A stretch of 64,000 nt of DNA from Shinella sp. WSJ-2 (GCF_003432075.1 NZ_QWBU01000003.1:434001-498000), one strand, 5' to 3'; positions 27,486 to 37,399 are shown, numbered from the stretch's first letter. Notes: a model not told the origin generated them from the letters alone. Numbers and translations: made by a program.

Positions 27486-29795
27486 ATGGCCCCGACACCG
27501 CAGAAGATCGCAAACCTGATCGCATCCGAGATCAAGGCGAGCGCCGCGCAGGTCTCCGCCGCTGTCGGGCTCTTGGACGAGGGCGCCACCGTGCCCTTCA
27601 TCGCGCGCTACCGCAAGGAGGTAACCGGCGGTCTCGACGATACGCAGCTGCGTACGCTCTCCGAGCGTCTGACCTATCTGCGCGAACTGGAAGCCCGCCG
27701 CGCCTCCATTCTCGAATCCATCGCGGGCCAGGGCAAGCTGACGGATGACCTTGCCGGCAAAATCGCCTCCGTCATGACGAAGGCTGAGCTCGAAGATATC
27801 TACCTGCCCTACAAGCCGAAGCGCCGGACCAAGGCGGAGATTGCCCGCGAGCGTGGCCTTGGCCCGCTTGCCGAGCAGATCCTTGCCGACCGCGCGCTGG
27901 TGCCGGCGGAACTCGCTGAAAAATTCCTGTCGGCCGAGGTGCCAGATGTGAAGACGGCGCTGGAAGGCGCGCGCGACATCGTCGCCGAGCAGCTGACGGA
28001 AAATGCCGATCTCCTGAAGCGCCTGCGCGGCTATATGAAAGACAATGCCTTTCTGCGCTCGCGCGTGGTCGAAGGCAAGCAGGAGGCTGGCGCGAAGTTT
28101 TCCGACTATTTCGACCACACCGAACGCTGGGCGACCGTTCCCGGCCACCGGGCGCTCGCCATGCTGCGCGGCTGGAACGAGGAATTCCTGTCGGTCGATA
28201 TCGTCGTCGACCAGGACAGTACCGAGCCGGTCAAGCCTGTCGAGCGCATCATCGCCTCTTTCTATGCGGTCGGCGTGAAGCCGGGCGACAAGTGGCTGGC
28301 CGAGGTCATCGGCTGGACGTGGCGCGTGAAGCTCTCCATGTCGCTGTCGCTCGACCTGATGCGCGAGATGCGCGAGCGTTCGGAAGAGGAGGCGATCCGC
28401 GTTTTCGCCCGCAATCTTAAGGATCTGCTGCTCGCAGCCCCCGCCGGTACGCGCGCCACGATGGGCCTCGATCCGGGCATTCGCACCGGCGTCAAGGTGG
28501 CGGTCGTCGACAATACCGGCAAGCTGCTCGAAACGACGACGGTCTATCCGTTCCCGCCGAAAAACGACGTGCGCGGCACGCAGGCCGAGCTCGCCTCGCT
28601 CATCCGCAAACACAAGGTCGAGCTGATCTCCATCGGTAACGGCACGGGCAGCCGCGAGACGGAAAAGCTGGTCGCCGACATGCTGGCGCAGCTGCCGGGC
28701 GCAAAGCCCACCAAGGTCATCGTCTCGGAGGCCGGCGCCTCGGTCTATTCGGCCTCGGAAACGGCGGCCGCCGAATTTCCGAATCTGGATGTTTCCCTGC
28801 GCGGCGCCGTCTCGATTGCGCGCCGCCTGCAGGATCCGTTGGCCGAACTGGTGAAGATCGAGCCGAAATCGATCGGCGTCGGCCAGTATCAGCACGATGT
28901 CGACCAAGGCAAACTCTCCCGCTCGCTCGATGCCGTCGTGGAAGACGCGGTGAACGCGGTGGGTGTGGATCTCAACACGGCGTCGGCGCCGCTGCTTGCC
29001 CGCGTCTCCGGCCTTGGTAAGTCCTCGGCGGAAGCGATCGTTGCGCATCGCGATGCCAATGGTCCCTTCGAAAGCCGCAAGGAGCTGATGAAGGTCTCCC
29101 GCCTCGGCGCGCGCACCTTCGAGCAATGCGCCGGCTTTCTGCGCATCCCGAACGGCAAGGAACCGCTCGACGCCTCCTCGGTGCATCCAGAAGCCTATGG
29201 TGTGGCGAAAAAGATCGTCGCCGCCTGCGGCCGCGATGTGCGCAGCCTTATGGGTGACAGCGCCGCGCTGAAGCAGCTTGATCCGAAGGTGTTCGTCGAC
29301 GAGCGCTTCGGCCTGCCGACCGTCAAGGACATCCTCGCCGAACTGGAAAAGCCCGGCCGCGACCCGCGCCCGGAATTCAAGACCGCGACCTTCGCCGATG
29401 GTATCGACGACATCAAGGATCTGAAGGTGGGGATGTTGCTGGAAGGCACCGTCACGAACGTCGCCGCCTTCGGTGCCTTCGTCGATATCGGCGTGCATCA
29501 GGATGGTCTCGTGCATGTCTCGCAGCTGGCCGACCGTTTCATCAAGGACCCGCATGAGGTGGTGAAGGCCGGCGATGTGGTGAAGGTGCGGGTGACGGAA
29601 GTCGATGTGCCGCGCAAACGCATCGGCCTCACCATGCGCAAGGATGGTGGTGCGCCTGCTGCACGCGACAACGGCCCGCGCAACGACCGAAATGCCCCCA
29701 TGAAGCCGAAGTTCAGCCAGGCGGCACCCAAGCAGCAGGCACCATCGCAGGGTGCCTTCGGTGCGGCCTTCGCCGAGGCGCTAAAAAAGAAATAA
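27486..29795 (+). CDS. tex: Tex family RNA-binding transcriptional accessory protein
   Basis: The ATG at 27486 follows AGAGGAG and gives 769 residues; a frame open from 27369 gives an unlikely extension. Tex order is present: N-terminal helical Tex region with [17 protein letters not shown], YqgF-like domain with [16 protein letters not shown], helix-hairpin-helix with [14 protein letters not shown], and an S1 domain near the C terminus ([17 protein letters not shown]). A disordered basic tail follows. Tex binds nucleic acids and affects transcription and stress fitness; its exact role is unsettled. It is divergent from the NspS-like gene. Confidence 0.95.
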   Translation: MAPTPQKIANLIASEIKASAAQVSAAVGLLDEGATVPFIARYRKEVTGGLDDTQLRTLSERLTYLRELEARRASILESIAGQGKLTDDLAGKIASVMTKAELEDIYLPYKPKRRTKAEIARERGLGPLAEQILADRALVPAELAEKFLSAEVPDVKTALEGARDIVAEQLTENADLLKRLRGYMKDNAFLRSRVVEGKQEAGAKFSDYFDHTERWATVPGHRALAMLRGWNEEFLSVDIVVDQDSTEPVKPVERIIASFYAVGVKPGDKWLAEVIGWTWRVKLSMSLSLDLMREMRERSEEEAIRVFARNLKDLLLAAPAGTRATMGLDPGIRTGVKVAVVDNTGKLLETTTVYPFPPKNDVRGTQAELASLIRKHKVELISIGNGTGSRETEKLVADMLAQLPGAKPTKVIVSEAGASVYSASETAAAEFPNLDVSLRGAVSIARRLQDPLAELVKIEPKSIGVGQYQHDVDQGKLSRSLDAVVEDAVNAVGVDLNTASAPLLARVSGLGKSSAEAIVAHRDANGPFESRKELMKVSRLGARTFEQCAGFLRIPNGKEPLDASSVHPEAYGVAKKIVAACGRDVRSLMGDSAALKQLDPKVFVDERFGLPTVKDILAELEKPGRDPRPEFKTATFADGIDDIKDLKVGMLLEGTVTNVAAFGAFVDIGVHQDGLVHVSQLADRFIKDPHEVVKAGDVVKVRVTEVDVPRKRIGLTMRKDGGAPAARDNGPRNDRNAPMKPKFSQAAPKQQAPSQGAFGAAFAEALKKK

Positions 29796-29933
29796 GCCCC
29801 AGTTTTTCTAATGGCTGCCGGCAGAAATCGTCGTTTGTTTTGACCCGCCCTCTTGCGCATAGTCGCGCCATGGGCGGGCTCAAAGCGGGCCGGGCGCAAG
29901 GCGCTCGTTGCCTGAAAGACAGGAAAATTGACG

Positions 29934-30827
29934 ATGACAATGACGATTTCACGCCGGCAGGCGATTGCCGGCGCTCTCCTTGCGATACCCGCTGTGTCGG
30001 TCCTGGCCGGCGTGGCAGGGGCAGCCTCCGGCGGCACGCCGCAGGAGCAGCTTGCCGAACTGGAAGCGCGCCATAAGGGCCGCATCGGCGTTGCCATACA
30101 TAATCTCGCAACGAACGCCCGGCTCAGCCACCGCGCCGACGAGCGTTTCCTGATGTGCAGCACCTTCAAGGCCTTGCTGGCCGGGCATATCCTCGCCCGC
30201 GTCGATCGCAAGGAGGAGGCGCTGGACCGGCGCATCGTGGTCAAGAAATCGGATCTCGTCGAATGGGCGCCGGTCGTCGAAAAGCGGGTCGGCGGCAAGG
30301 GCATCACGATTGCCGAACTCTGCGAGGCGACGATCACGCTCAGCGACAACGCAGCCGCCAATCTGCTGCTCGGCGCGTCGGGCGGGCCCAAGGCAGTCAC
30401 GGCCTTCCTGCGCGGTTTCGGCGATAAGGTCACCCGCCTCGATCGCAGCGAGCCGGCGCTCAACTACCATGAAGCGCCTGACGACGAGCGCGACACGACC
30501 ACCCCGGTCGCGATGACGGAGACGCTGCGCAAGCTGCTCTTCACGGATGTGCTTTCGCCGCGCTCCAAGGCCCAGCTTGCCGCCTGGCTCGTCATGAACA
30601 AAACGGGCGATACGCGGCTGCGCGCCGGCTTCCCGGCCGACTGGATGACCGGCGACAAGACCGGCACGAATGGCGACAAGGCCGGCAATGCCAATGACGT
30701 GGCCGTCGCCTGGTCGCCGAACCGCGGCGCCATCGTCGTTACCGCCTTCGTGGAAATGCCCGGCATTTCCGGCGACGAGCGCAATGCCCTCATCGCCGAA
30801 ATCGGCCGCATCGCCGCCGCTGTCTGA
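29934..30827 (+). CDS. bla: Class A beta-lactamase, Tat-exported
   Basis: The ATG at 29934 (AGGAAAA upstream) gives 297 residues; a TTG two codons earlier is in frame. The signal has a twin-arginine motif (SRRQAIAG, 6-13) and a hydrophobic core. All class A motifs are present: S76-T-F-K79, SDN at 137-139, Glu173 in the omega loop (RSEPALN) and KTG at 242-244. It would hydrolyse beta-lactams in the periplasm; the spectrum cannot be read reliably. A Cys precedes the active Ser, but no partner Cys is seen after KTG, so it lacks the usual carbapenemase disulfide. No AmpR-type regulator is adjacent. Confidence 0.93.
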   Translation: MTMTISRRQAIAGALLAIPAVSVLAGVAGAASGGTPQEQLAELEARHKGRIGVAIHNLATNARLSHRADERFLMCSTFKALLAGHILARVDRKEEALDRRIVVKKSDLVEWAPVVEKRVGGKGITIAELCEATITLSDNAAANLLLGASGGPKAVTAFLRGFGDKVTRLDRSEPALNYHEAPDDERDTTTPVAMTETLRKLLFTDVLSPRSKAQLAAWLVMNKTGDTRLRAGFPADWMTGDKTGTNGDKAGNANDVAVAWSPNRGAIVVTAFVEMPGISGDERNALIAEIGRIAAAV

Positions 30828-30831
30828 TCTT

Positions 30832-30893
30832 AGAGCTTGCCAGGGAAAAGTGGGAACCGGTTTTCCCGAAAAGACAAACGAAAACAAAAAAAG
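30832..30893. repeat. Dispersed rhizobial intergenic element (single copy here)
   Basis: Just after bla, the segment around GAAAAGTGGGAACCGGTTTTCC resembles a short dispersed intergenic sequence I remember from many Rhizobiaceae genomes. It has internal dyad symmetry (GGGAACCGGTTTTCCC). The rest is purine-rich. Only one copy is seen in this window, so the assignment rests on memory. Confidence 0.5.
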
Positions 30894-30894
30894 C

Positions 30895-30933
30895 TAGAGT
30901 CTGTGTGGTTCAGTATGGACCTGACAGACTCTA
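30895..30933. terminator. Long hairpin between convergent bla and arsR-type genes
   Basis: TAGAGTCTGT (30895-30904) pairs perfectly with ACAGACTCTA (30924-30933). The 19-base loop can extend the stem through GGTTC and GGACC. It lies between converging stops and may terminate both transcripts, though T-tracts are absent. Confidence 0.45.
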
Positions 30934-30959
30934 CGAGGCGCTGCCGCAAGGGCGGCGCC

Positions 30960-31283
30960 TCAGCTCTCCAGTTCACCCTTCAGCGCCGAAAGCACGCTCA
31001 TCGCGTGGCCGGCATATTGGCTGATCCAACGGTCGTGGATGGCCTGGATGGGCAGCGCGTTGAGGTGGTTCCAGCGCTCGCGCCCCTCCTTGCGGGGAAT
31101 GATCAGGTCCGCTTCTTCCAGCACCTTCAGATGCTGCATCACCGTACAGCGATCCATTTCCGGAAACCTCTCGCACAGCGCGCCCGTGGTCAGCGGTGCA
31201 TGCTTGATCGCATCCAGCATCTGCCGCCGCTTTCCATTGGCGAGCGCCTTGAAAACGGCGTCCTCTGTCGATTCGCTTGACAT
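30960..31283 (-). CDS. ArsR/SmtB-family transcriptional regulator
   Basis: This 107-residue winged-helix protein has FKALANGKRRQMLDAIKHAPLTTGAL, recognition helix MDRCTVMQHLKVLEEADLI and a basic wing (RKEGRERWNHL). It lacks the metal-binding CxC motif of ArsR proper. It matches the subgroup that sits beside SRPBCC (AHSA1) genes and represses them. It is divergent from such a gene at 31354. A palindrome overlaps its own start codon, so autorepression is likely. Confidence 0.88.
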   Translation of the reverse strand: MSSESTEDAVFKALANGKRRQMLDAIKHAPLTTGALCERFPEMDRCTVMQHLKVLEEADLIIPRKEGRERWNHLNALPIQAIHDRWISQYAGHAMSVLSALKGELES

Positions 31284-31301
31284 GTTATATTTTTATAACA
31301 T
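31282..31301. promoter_or_regulatory. Palindromic operator between arsR-type and SRPBCC genes
   Basis: ATGTTATA-TTTT-TATAACAT is a perfect 8+4+8 inverted repeat in the 70-base divergent region. It covers the first base pairs of the regulator's start codon, so bound protein would block both directions. Confidence 0.7.
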
Positions 31302-31353
31302 ATTTTGGCCGGGTACAAGGCAGAGGAGGGCCGTGCGCCCCAAGGAGGACGGC

Positions 31354-31842
31354 ATGACGCTGGAATTTCGTGTGAATGGGCGGATTGGCAAGCCGGTCGC
31401 CGAAGTCTTCGACGCGGTGATCAATCCGAAGAAGCTGAGCGGTTATTTCACGACGATCGGCGGCGCGAGCGCGCCGCTTGTCGAGGGTACCACCGTGACC
31501 TGGTGGGGCATGGCGCCGGTCATCGTCGACAAGGTGGAGGAAAACACGCTGATCGTCTTCCGCTGGGATGCGATGGTCGACGAGGGGGAAGAAGCCTACA
31601 AGACACGCGTCGAGATGCGCTTCAAGCCGCTCGACGACGGCGGAACGATGGTGACCATCGCCGAGACCGGCTGGCGCGAAAACGACCGCGGCCAGAAATC
31701 CTCCTACATGAATTGCGAGGGCTGGTCGCAGATGTTGGCCTGCATGAAGGCTTATGTCGAATACGGCATCAACCTGCGCGACGGCTATTACCCCAGCGAA
31801 CTCAAGGGCGTCGTTACCGCCGAGCAGCAGGATTTCACATGA
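31354..31842 (+). CDS. SRPBCC (AHSA1-like) domain protein
   Basis: The ATG at 31354 follows AAGGAGG and gives 162 residues. It has the START/Bet v1-like pattern of AHSA1 proteins: an early IGKPVAEVFDAVINPKKLSGYF, TVTWWGMAPVIV, a FRWD strand, and a C-terminal amphipathic helix with GWSQMLACMKAYVEYGINL. The fold makes a hydrophobic cavity; ligands are unknown. It is followed ten bases later by a VOC-family gene and controlled with it by the divergent ArsR-type repressor (inference). Confidence 0.85.
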   Translation: MTLEFRVNGRIGKPVAEVFDAVINPKKLSGYFTTIGGASAPLVEGTTVTWWGMAPVIVDKVEENTLIVFRWDAMVDEGEEAYKTRVEMRFKPLDDGGTMVTIAETGWRENDRGQKSSYMNCEGWSQMLACMKAYVEYGINLRDGYYPSELKGVVTAEQQDFT

Positions 31843-31852
31843 GGAGGCCGCG

Positions 31853-32215
31853 ATGAGCGTGCAGATCAAAGGCGGCATCAACATCGCCATGAAAGTGCCG
31901 TCGCATCAATATGCGGCAACCATCGCCTTCTATCGCGATGTCGTCGGCTTGAAACCCTTCGAGGCAAAAGCGCCTGCCATCGGCTTTGAACTCGGCCCTA
32001 ACCGGCTGTGGATCGACGAGGCGCCGAATTACAGCCAGGCCGAAGTCTGGCTCGAGCTTTTCACGCCTGACCACGCGAATGCGCTAAGCCATCTGGAGAA
32101 GAGCGGCGCCGTGCGCTGCGACGCCGTCGAGGATTTGGGCGCGGGCTTCCGGGGTGGCTGGATCATGAACCCGGCCAATATCGTGCACATGGTGCGCGAG
32201 CCCGACGCCTGGTGA
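31853..32215 (+). CDS. VOC (glyoxalase/bleomycin-resistance) family protein
   Basis: The ATG at 31853, after GAGGAGG, gives 120 residues with one betaalphabetabetabeta repeat unit: MKVPSHQYAATIAFYRDVVGLKPFEAK, IGFELGPNRLWIDE and WIMNPANIVHMV. VOC proteins use metal-dependent chemistry or bind small molecules as dimers. Substrate is not assignable. It follows the SRPBCC gene by ten bases and is probably co-transcribed. Confidence 0.85.
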   Translation: MSVQIKGGINIAMKVPSHQYAATIAFYRDVVGLKPFEAKAPAIGFELGPNRLWIDEAPNYSQAEVWLELFTPDHANALSHLEKSGAVRCDAVEDLGAGFRGGWIMNPANIVHMVREPDAW

Positions 32216-32218
32216 TCC

Positions 32219-32929
32219 TTAAATCGCGGCTGGCGGCACGAGGCCGTTGGCGGCGGCCATCGGCGTCGCGTCGCTGGCCGGCGTCTGGTGCTGCAGCACG
32301 ACGACGCGGCTGCCGGCCGGCACGCGGCTGTAGAGATCGATGATATCCTGGTTGAACAGCCGGACGCAGCCGCTCGATACGGCCTTGCCGATCGACCACG
32401 GCTCGGATGTGCCGTGGATGCGGAAGAGCGTGTCCTTGCCGTCCTTGTAGAGATAGAGCGCACGCGGGCCGAGCGGGTTGGTCAGGCCCGGTTCCATGCC
32501 GCCGGCCCATTTCAGATTTCGCTCCGGCTCACGCGCGATCATGTTCGGCGTCGGCGTCCAGCGCGGCCATTCCGCCTTGCGGCCGATGCGCGCCGCGCCC
32601 TCGAATTCCAATCCCGCCTTGCCGACGCCGATGCCATAGCGCATCGCCATGCCGCCGTCCTGCACGAGATAGAGGAAGCGGTTCTGCGTATCGATAACGA
32701 TGGTGCCGGCCGGCTCCATCGTCTGATAGGCGACCTGCTGGCGGAAATATTTCGGATTGACCCGGCTGATATCCATCGCCGGCAGCGGGAAGCGCTCGTC
32801 GGGATGCGGCCCGTACATGGCGACATGCATGGGATCCGGCCCCTTCCTCTTCACCTCCATCGTGGTGGTGGCGCAGCCGGCCAACGTGGCGGCAAGGGCA
32901 AGAAGGGCAAGCGGGCGGAACACACACAT
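32219..32929 (-). CDS. L,D-transpeptidase lipoprotein (YkuD family)
   Basis: From the ATG at 32929 the protein has 236 residues, with a lipoprotein signal whose lipobox is LAGC (Cys at about residue 19). The YkuD domain spans about 75-215: [25 protein letters not shown], then HGT and the active-site box [11 protein letters not shown] with the nucleophilic Cys. These enzymes form 3-3 crosslinks in peptidoglycan or attach proteins to it. An in-frame ATG at 32947 is possible. The frame remains open much further upstream but without a signal sequence. It is divergent from recO. Confidence 0.92.
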   Translation of the reverse strand: MCVFRPLALLALAATLAGCATTTMEVKRKGPDPMHVAMYGPHPDERFPLPAMDISRVNPKYFRQQVAYQTMEPAGTIVIDTQNRFLYLVQDGGMAMRYGIGVGKAGLEFEGAARIGRKAEWPRWTPTPNMIAREPERNLKWAGGMEPGLTNPLGPRALYLYKDGKDTLFRIHGTSEPWSIGKAVSSGCVRLFNQDIIDLYSRVPAGSRVVVLQHQTPASDATPMAAANGLVPPAAI

Positions 32930-33138
32930 CAAGACGGCACCTGTCATTTCGAATGTCACATCTGGCCTTTGCGGCCTTTGGCCGGTTCTTCGAGGGCAAA
33001 GCCGGCACGGGCAGGGCAAGAAAAAAGCGAAACTGTGGCAAGGGCTTAGGTGTGGCCAATGCGCCACGCGTCGTTCCGACGCGTAGGGCAGGGTGCCCCC
33101 GCTTGCGGCGAACCGGCGGACGGCGTAAGGCTTCCTGC

Positions 33139-33903
33139 ATGCAATGGAGTGACGAGGCCATCGTTCTGGGCGTGCGGCGCCACGGCGAGACATCCGTGAT
33201 CGTCGAGGTGATGACGCGCGAGCGCGGGCGCCATCTCGGCATGGTGCGTGGCGGCCGTTCACGGACCATGCAGCCGGTGCTCCAGCCGGGCAACTCCGTC
33301 GATGTCACCTGGCGGGCACGGCTCGACGAGCATCTCGGCGAGTTTCGCGTCGAGCCGCTCGAACTGCGCGCCGGCCGGCTGATGGAAACGGCGACCGCCG
33401 TCTATGGCGTTCAGGCCATGGCCGCACTCTTGCGCTTCCTGCCGGAACGCGATCCGCATCCGCATCTCTACGAAGCGCTCTCCGTCATCCTCGGCCATTT
33501 GCACGAGCCCGCGGATGCCGGCGAGCTGTTCATCCGCTTCGAGCTCGCCGTGCTGAACGATCTCGGCTTCGGCCTCGATCTGCTCGAATGCGTCGCGACG
33601 GGCGCGAAGGACGATCTTTGCTACGTCTCACCGAAATCCGGCCGCGCCGTGTCCCGTGCCGCGGGCGCGCCCTGGGCCGACAAGATGCTGGCCTTGCCCG
33701 CCTTCCTTGGCGATGAAAGCCGGCATGCGGCCGATGCCGCGGCCCTTGCCGATGGCTTCCGGCTGACGGCCTTTTTCCTCAACCGCCATGTCTGCGAACC
33801 GCGCGGGCTGGAGCTCGCCAATGCCCGCGAGGGCTTCGTGCAGGCGGCGCTGAAGGCGCTCGGCGGACCCAAAAACGATCAACCCGAAGAGGCGCATGCA
33901 TGA
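33139..33903 (+). CDS. recO: DNA repair protein RecO
   Basis: The ATG at 33139 gives 254 residues. The OB-fold N terminus [30 protein letters not shown] and the central LLECVATG...[14 protein letters not shown] are characteristic of alphaproteobacterial RecO. It helps load RecA on SSB-coated DNA with RecR. It overlaps a thioesterase gene by ATGA at its 3' end. Confidence 0.95.
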   Translation: MQWSDEAIVLGVRRHGETSVIVEVMTRERGRHLGMVRGGRSRTMQPVLQPGNSVDVTWRARLDEHLGEFRVEPLELRAGRLMETATAVYGVQAMAALLRFLPERDPHPHLYEALSVILGHLHEPADAGELFIRFELAVLNDLGFGLDLLECVATGAKDDLCYVSPKSGRAVSRAAGAPWADKMLALPAFLGDESRHAADAAALADGFRLTAFFLNRHVCEPRGLELANAREGFVQAALKALGGPKNDQPEEAHA

Positions 33904-34409
33904 CGGTGGAAATCTATCCGGGGCTCACGGTCGGCGGCATCGGCACGCTGCCGCTCGACGTCGTGCAGCGTGACGGCGGCCTGAAGGTCCTGCAGGCGAT
34001 GCTGTCGGGCGAATTGCCCGCGCCGCCCATGTGCCGGACGCTCGCCTTCTCGATGCGGGAGGTGGAGGATGGCCGCGTCGTCTTTTCTGGCATGCCCTCG
34101 GCCGATCACCTCAACCCGCTCGGCACCGTGCATGGCGGCTGGACGGCGACGGTGATGGATTCAGCACTCGGCTGCGCGGTCTTCTCCGTCATCAAGCCGG
34201 GCGAGGCCTATACCACCATCGAATTCAAACTGAACCTCGTGCGCCCCGTATTGCCCGGCATGGGCGAGGTGTTCTGCGAGGGAAAGATCGTCCATCGCGG
34301 CCGCACCATTGCGACCTCGGAGGCCTGGCTGCGCGACAAGAACGGCAAGCTTCTGGCGCACGGTACGGAAACCTGCGCCATCTTCCCCATCGAAAATCTC
34401 ATGCGATAA
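33900..34409 (+). CDS. PaaI-type hotdog thioesterase
   Basis: This 169-residue protein has the hotdog fold features of PaaI-like thioesterases: [24 protein letters not shown] with the conserved HGG region, then [17 protein letters not shown] and [26 protein letters not shown]. It would hydrolyse acyl- or aryl-CoA thioesters. It starts inside the recO stop. Confidence 0.9.
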   Translation: MTVEIYPGLTVGGIGTLPLDVVQRDGGLKVLQAMLSGELPAPPMCRTLAFSMREVEDGRVVFSGMPSADHLNPLGTVHGGWTATVMDSALGCAVFSVIKPGEAYTTIEFKLNLVRPVLPGMGEVFCEGKIVHRGRTIATSEAWLRDKNGKLLAHGTETCAIFPIENLMR

Positions 34410-34505
34410 CCCCGAAGAGATTACTGCGCTGAAACGTAACCCCGTTTGGCGTTTGGATAAAACCGGGTAGTCTCGCCGCCCGGACTGTGCCGTGCTGGAG
34501 ACGCA

Positions 34506-37364
34506 ATGCTCGAAATACTCTCTTTGGTCGCGATTGGCCTCGCGCTCTATACCCTCAACGCCTCGCGCAACAGTGCGCAGAAAATCGGCGCCGAGGTGAT
34601 GCGGCTGAAGGGCGAGATCGAGGCGCTGAAGGCGAGCGGCGTCACGCTGCCGGCCGCGGAAGCCGAACCCGTTTCCGAAACGCTGGAAACCGCACGGGAA
34701 GAGGCGAAGGAGGAGGCGGCACCGACCGATTTCGCAAGCCCCTGGACGGCAAAGAGCGGCGAGGCGGATGCAGGCCGCGCGATTTTCGGTGGCGAGGCGC
34801 CTGCCGTGCCGGCCGAGACCGTTGCCGCAAGCGAAACGGTGGAGGAGGCGGTGCCCGCACCGGCCGCCACGCCGGCCAAGCCGAAAGAGAGTTTCGAAAG
34901 CCGCATCGGTGCACGGTGGGCCGTCTGGGTGGGTGGCATTGCCCTGGCGCTCGGCGGCATCTTCATGGTGAAATATTCCATCGAGGCCGGTCTGCTCAGC
35001 CCCGCCGTGCGCCTGTCGCTGGCCGCCACTTTCGGCCTGGTCCTGATGGCCGCGGGCGAATTCGTGCGCCGCCGCACCCAGCCGCTGATCGCCAATGCCT
35101 TCCAGAACGCCATGATCCCCGGCGTGCTGACGGCCGCCGGGGCCATCACGCTCTTCGCCGTCACCTATGTCTCTTACGAATTCTACAGCTATTTCGGCCC
35201 GGTCACGGCCTTCGTGCTGCTCGCCGCCGTCTCCTTCGCCACCATCGGCCTGTCGCTGCTGCACGGGCAGGCGCTCGCCGGCCTGGGCCTCCTGGCCTCC
35301 ATGCTCACACCGGCGCTGGTCGCGACGGAAGAGCCGAGTGCCTGGGGCCTGTTCGGCTTCCTCACCGTTGCCTGGCTTGCCAACTTTACCGCCTCGCGCA
35401 TTCGCCGCTGGCAGGTCGTGCCGGCGCTCGCCAATGCCGGCATGGCGCTGTGGTCGGTGCTCTATCTTTCGCAGGGAAGCACCCTCGATGTGGTGCCGGC
35501 CCTTGTCGCGCTGCTGGTGCTTGCCGTCGGGCATGGCGTGATCTGGCCGGGCAATGTCACGGCCGAAGACCTGCCACAGCCCGTCGATGCCAAGCCGGCC
35601 GATGCGCTGGATCGTCTGCTCGCCCCGCCGGCTGTTGCCGTCTCGCTCACCGGCGCGTTGGCCATGACCTTTTCGGCACTGGTGCTCGCCAGTGCGGTTC
35701 CGGCGCTTGCCCATGCCGACTATGCCTTCGTTATCGTCGTCCTTGCGCTCGCCATTCTCGGCGCGGTGCGCAGCTGGGCAATTTATCCGGCGATCCTGTC
35801 TGCTGTCGCCGCCTTTGTCGGCGTGGCGACGATGGTCGGCCTGCCGGATCAAGGGCTGATCGATGGTTTCGGCAGTCTCGCGCTGCCAGCGGTGGAGGGC
35901 GTTATCCCGGCGCCGCCGATGGCGGAAAGCGTCTTGCCCGTGCCTGTCCTCGCTTCGGTTCCGGTCAATCTGCTGCTGATCCTCGCGGTTGCCTATGCCG
36001 CCGTCGGCCTCGTGGCGATACGCCTGCGCATGGCAGGCTCCACCGCGTTCGCAGCCCTCTGGAGTGTGCTTGCGCCCACAGTGCCCTTCGCGATACTCGC
36101 TATCAGCTTCTTCAACTTCGGCAACCTCTCCTTCGACGCCAAACACGGCCTTCTCGCCGCGCTGCTCGGCCTCGTCTTCTTTGCCGCAGCGGAAGGCTTT
36201 TCCCGCGCAAAAGGAGAGGAGGAGGGCCTCTTCCTCCCGCAATGGACGCTGTCCGCTGGCGGGTTCGCCTTCCTCGTTCTTGCGCTGCAGGCCCTGACGG
36301 ATGGCCTCGTCACCACGCTCGGCATCATCCTGCTCGGCACCGTCGCCGTCTTCGCCACCCGTCTGCGCCGCTGGCCGGTGCTCCCCTGGCTGATGGCCGG
36401 TGCCGCAGCCGTCGTCGCCGGCCGCATCGCCTGGGAACCGACGATCGTCGGTGCCGCGAACCTCTCGAAGACCCCCGTCTTCAACCAGCTTCTCGCCGGC
36501 TACGGCATTCCCGCCGCACTTCTCGCGCTCTCGGCCTTCGAACTGCGCCACTGGCCGGGCGAGCGCATCCGCAATCTCCTGCAGGCCCTTGCGAGCCTCT
36601 TCCTGCTTCTGACGGCGGCGATCCTCGTGCGCCATGGCATGAATGGCGGCGTGCTCGACAGTTCTGTGCCGACGCTCGGCGAACAGGCGACCTACACGCT
36701 GCTCGTCATCGGCGCCTCCGCCGTCATGATGTCGCTCGACCTGAAATCGCCAAGCCCCGTCTTCCGCTACGGCTCGATGGTCGTCGGCGGTCTCTCGGTG
36801 CTTTCCGTGCTGAGCGCCCATTTCATCGGCCTCAACCCGTATTTCACCGGCGAACTGCTCGGCAAATGGCCGGTGCTCGATCTCCTGCTCGTCGGCTACC
36901 TGCTGCCCGGTATCGCCTATGGCGGCCTGGCCTGGTATGCGCGCGGCCGCCGGCCGATGCCCTATGTCATCCTGCTCGCGCTCTCCAGCGTCGCGCTGGT
37001 CTTCGCCTGGGTCACGCTGTCGGTGCGCCGCTACTGGCACGGCGAGGGCATCGCGGACTGGAAGGGTTTCCTCCAGTCGGAGACCTATACCTATTCGGTG
37101 GTCTGGCTGCTGCTCGGCGTGCTGCTTCTGGCGGTCGGCTCGAAGTTCGATTCCAAGAGCATCCGCCTAGCCTCCGCCGGCCTGGTGCTGATCGCGGTGG
37201 TCAAGGTGTTCCTGATCGACATGGCCAATCTAGAAGGCATTTTGCGCGCGCTGTCCTTCATCGGGCTCGGCGCGGTGCTGATCGGCATCGGCCTGTTCTA
37301 TCAGAAAATCCTCTCGGGAAAGTCCGGGGCGGGCGAAAAGCCGGAATTGAACGTCGAGACGTGA
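34506..37364 (+). CDS. DUF2339 polytopic membrane protein
   Basis: This 952-residue protein starts with one helix (MLEILSLVAIGLALYTL). A charged coiled-coil/linker part rich in Glu and Ala (to about 130) follows, then more than twenty hydrophobic segments from SRIGARWAVWVGGIALALGGIF onward, the DUF2339 signature. The family is widespread in proteobacteria and its function is unknown; size and topology suggest a structural or transport role in the inner membrane. The start at 34506 has a weak upstream GGAGA. No partner genes are obvious; recO and the thioesterase are upstream on the same strand about 100 bases away. Confidence 0.88.
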   Translation: MLEILSLVAIGLALYTLNASRNSAQKIGAEVMRLKGEIEALKASGVTLPAAEAEPVSETLETAREEAKEEAAPTDFASPWTAKSGEADAGRAIFGGEAPAVPAETVAASETVEEAVPAPAATPAKPKESFESRIGARWAVWVGGIALALGGIFMVKYSIEAGLLSPAVRLSLAATFGLVLMAAGEFVRRRTQPLIANAFQNAMIPGVLTAAGAITLFAVTYVSYEFYSYFGPVTAFVLLAAVSFATIGLSLLHGQALAGLGLLASMLTPALVATEEPSAWGLFGFLTVAWLANFTASRIRRWQVVPALANAGMALWSVLYLSQGSTLDVVPALVALLVLAVGHGVIWPGNVTAEDLPQPVDAKPADALDRLLAPPAVAVSLTGALAMTFSALVLASAVPALAHADYAFVIVVLALAILGAVRSWAIYPAILSAVAAFVGVATMVGLPDQGLIDGFGSLALPAVEGVIPAPPMAESVLPVPVLASVPVNLLLILAVAYAAVGLVAIRLRMAGSTAFAALWSVLAPTVPFAILAISFFNFGNLSFDAKHGLLAALLGLVFFAAAEGFSRAKGEEEGLFLPQWTLSAGGFAFLVLALQALTDGLVTTLGIILLGTVAVFATRLRRWPVLPWLMAGAAAVVAGRIAWEPTIVGAANLSKTPVFNQLLAGYGIPAALLALSAFELRHWPGERIRNLLQALASLFLLLTAAILVRHGMNGGVLDSSVPTLGEQATYTLLVIGASAVMMSLDLKSPSPVFRYGSMVVGGLSVLSVLSAHFIGLNPYFTGELLGKWPVLDLLLVGYLLPGIAYGGLAWYARGRRPMPYVILLALSSVALVFAWVTLSVRRYWHGEGIADWKGFLQSETYTYSVVWLLLGVLLLAVGSKFDSKSIRLASAGLVLIAVVKVFLIDMANLEGILRALSFIGLGAVLIGIGLFYQKILSGKSGAGEKPELNVET

Positions 37365-37399
37365 CGCGGTAGGTCTGCGGCGATCGAAACGGATTGCCC

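Noticed and set aside
27315-29555. A 746-codon open frame on the minus strand
   Set aside because: Mirror of tex; no plausible start signal or domain.
34161-37040. A 959-codon open frame on the minus strand
   Set aside because: Antisense to the DUF2339 gene; rich in Gln, Gly, Arg and His with no recognisable domain.
34487-37372. A second plus-strand frame of 961 codons over the DUF2339 gene
   Set aside because: Arg/Ala/Gly-rich in the wrong phase; the 34506 frame has membrane helices and the family signature.
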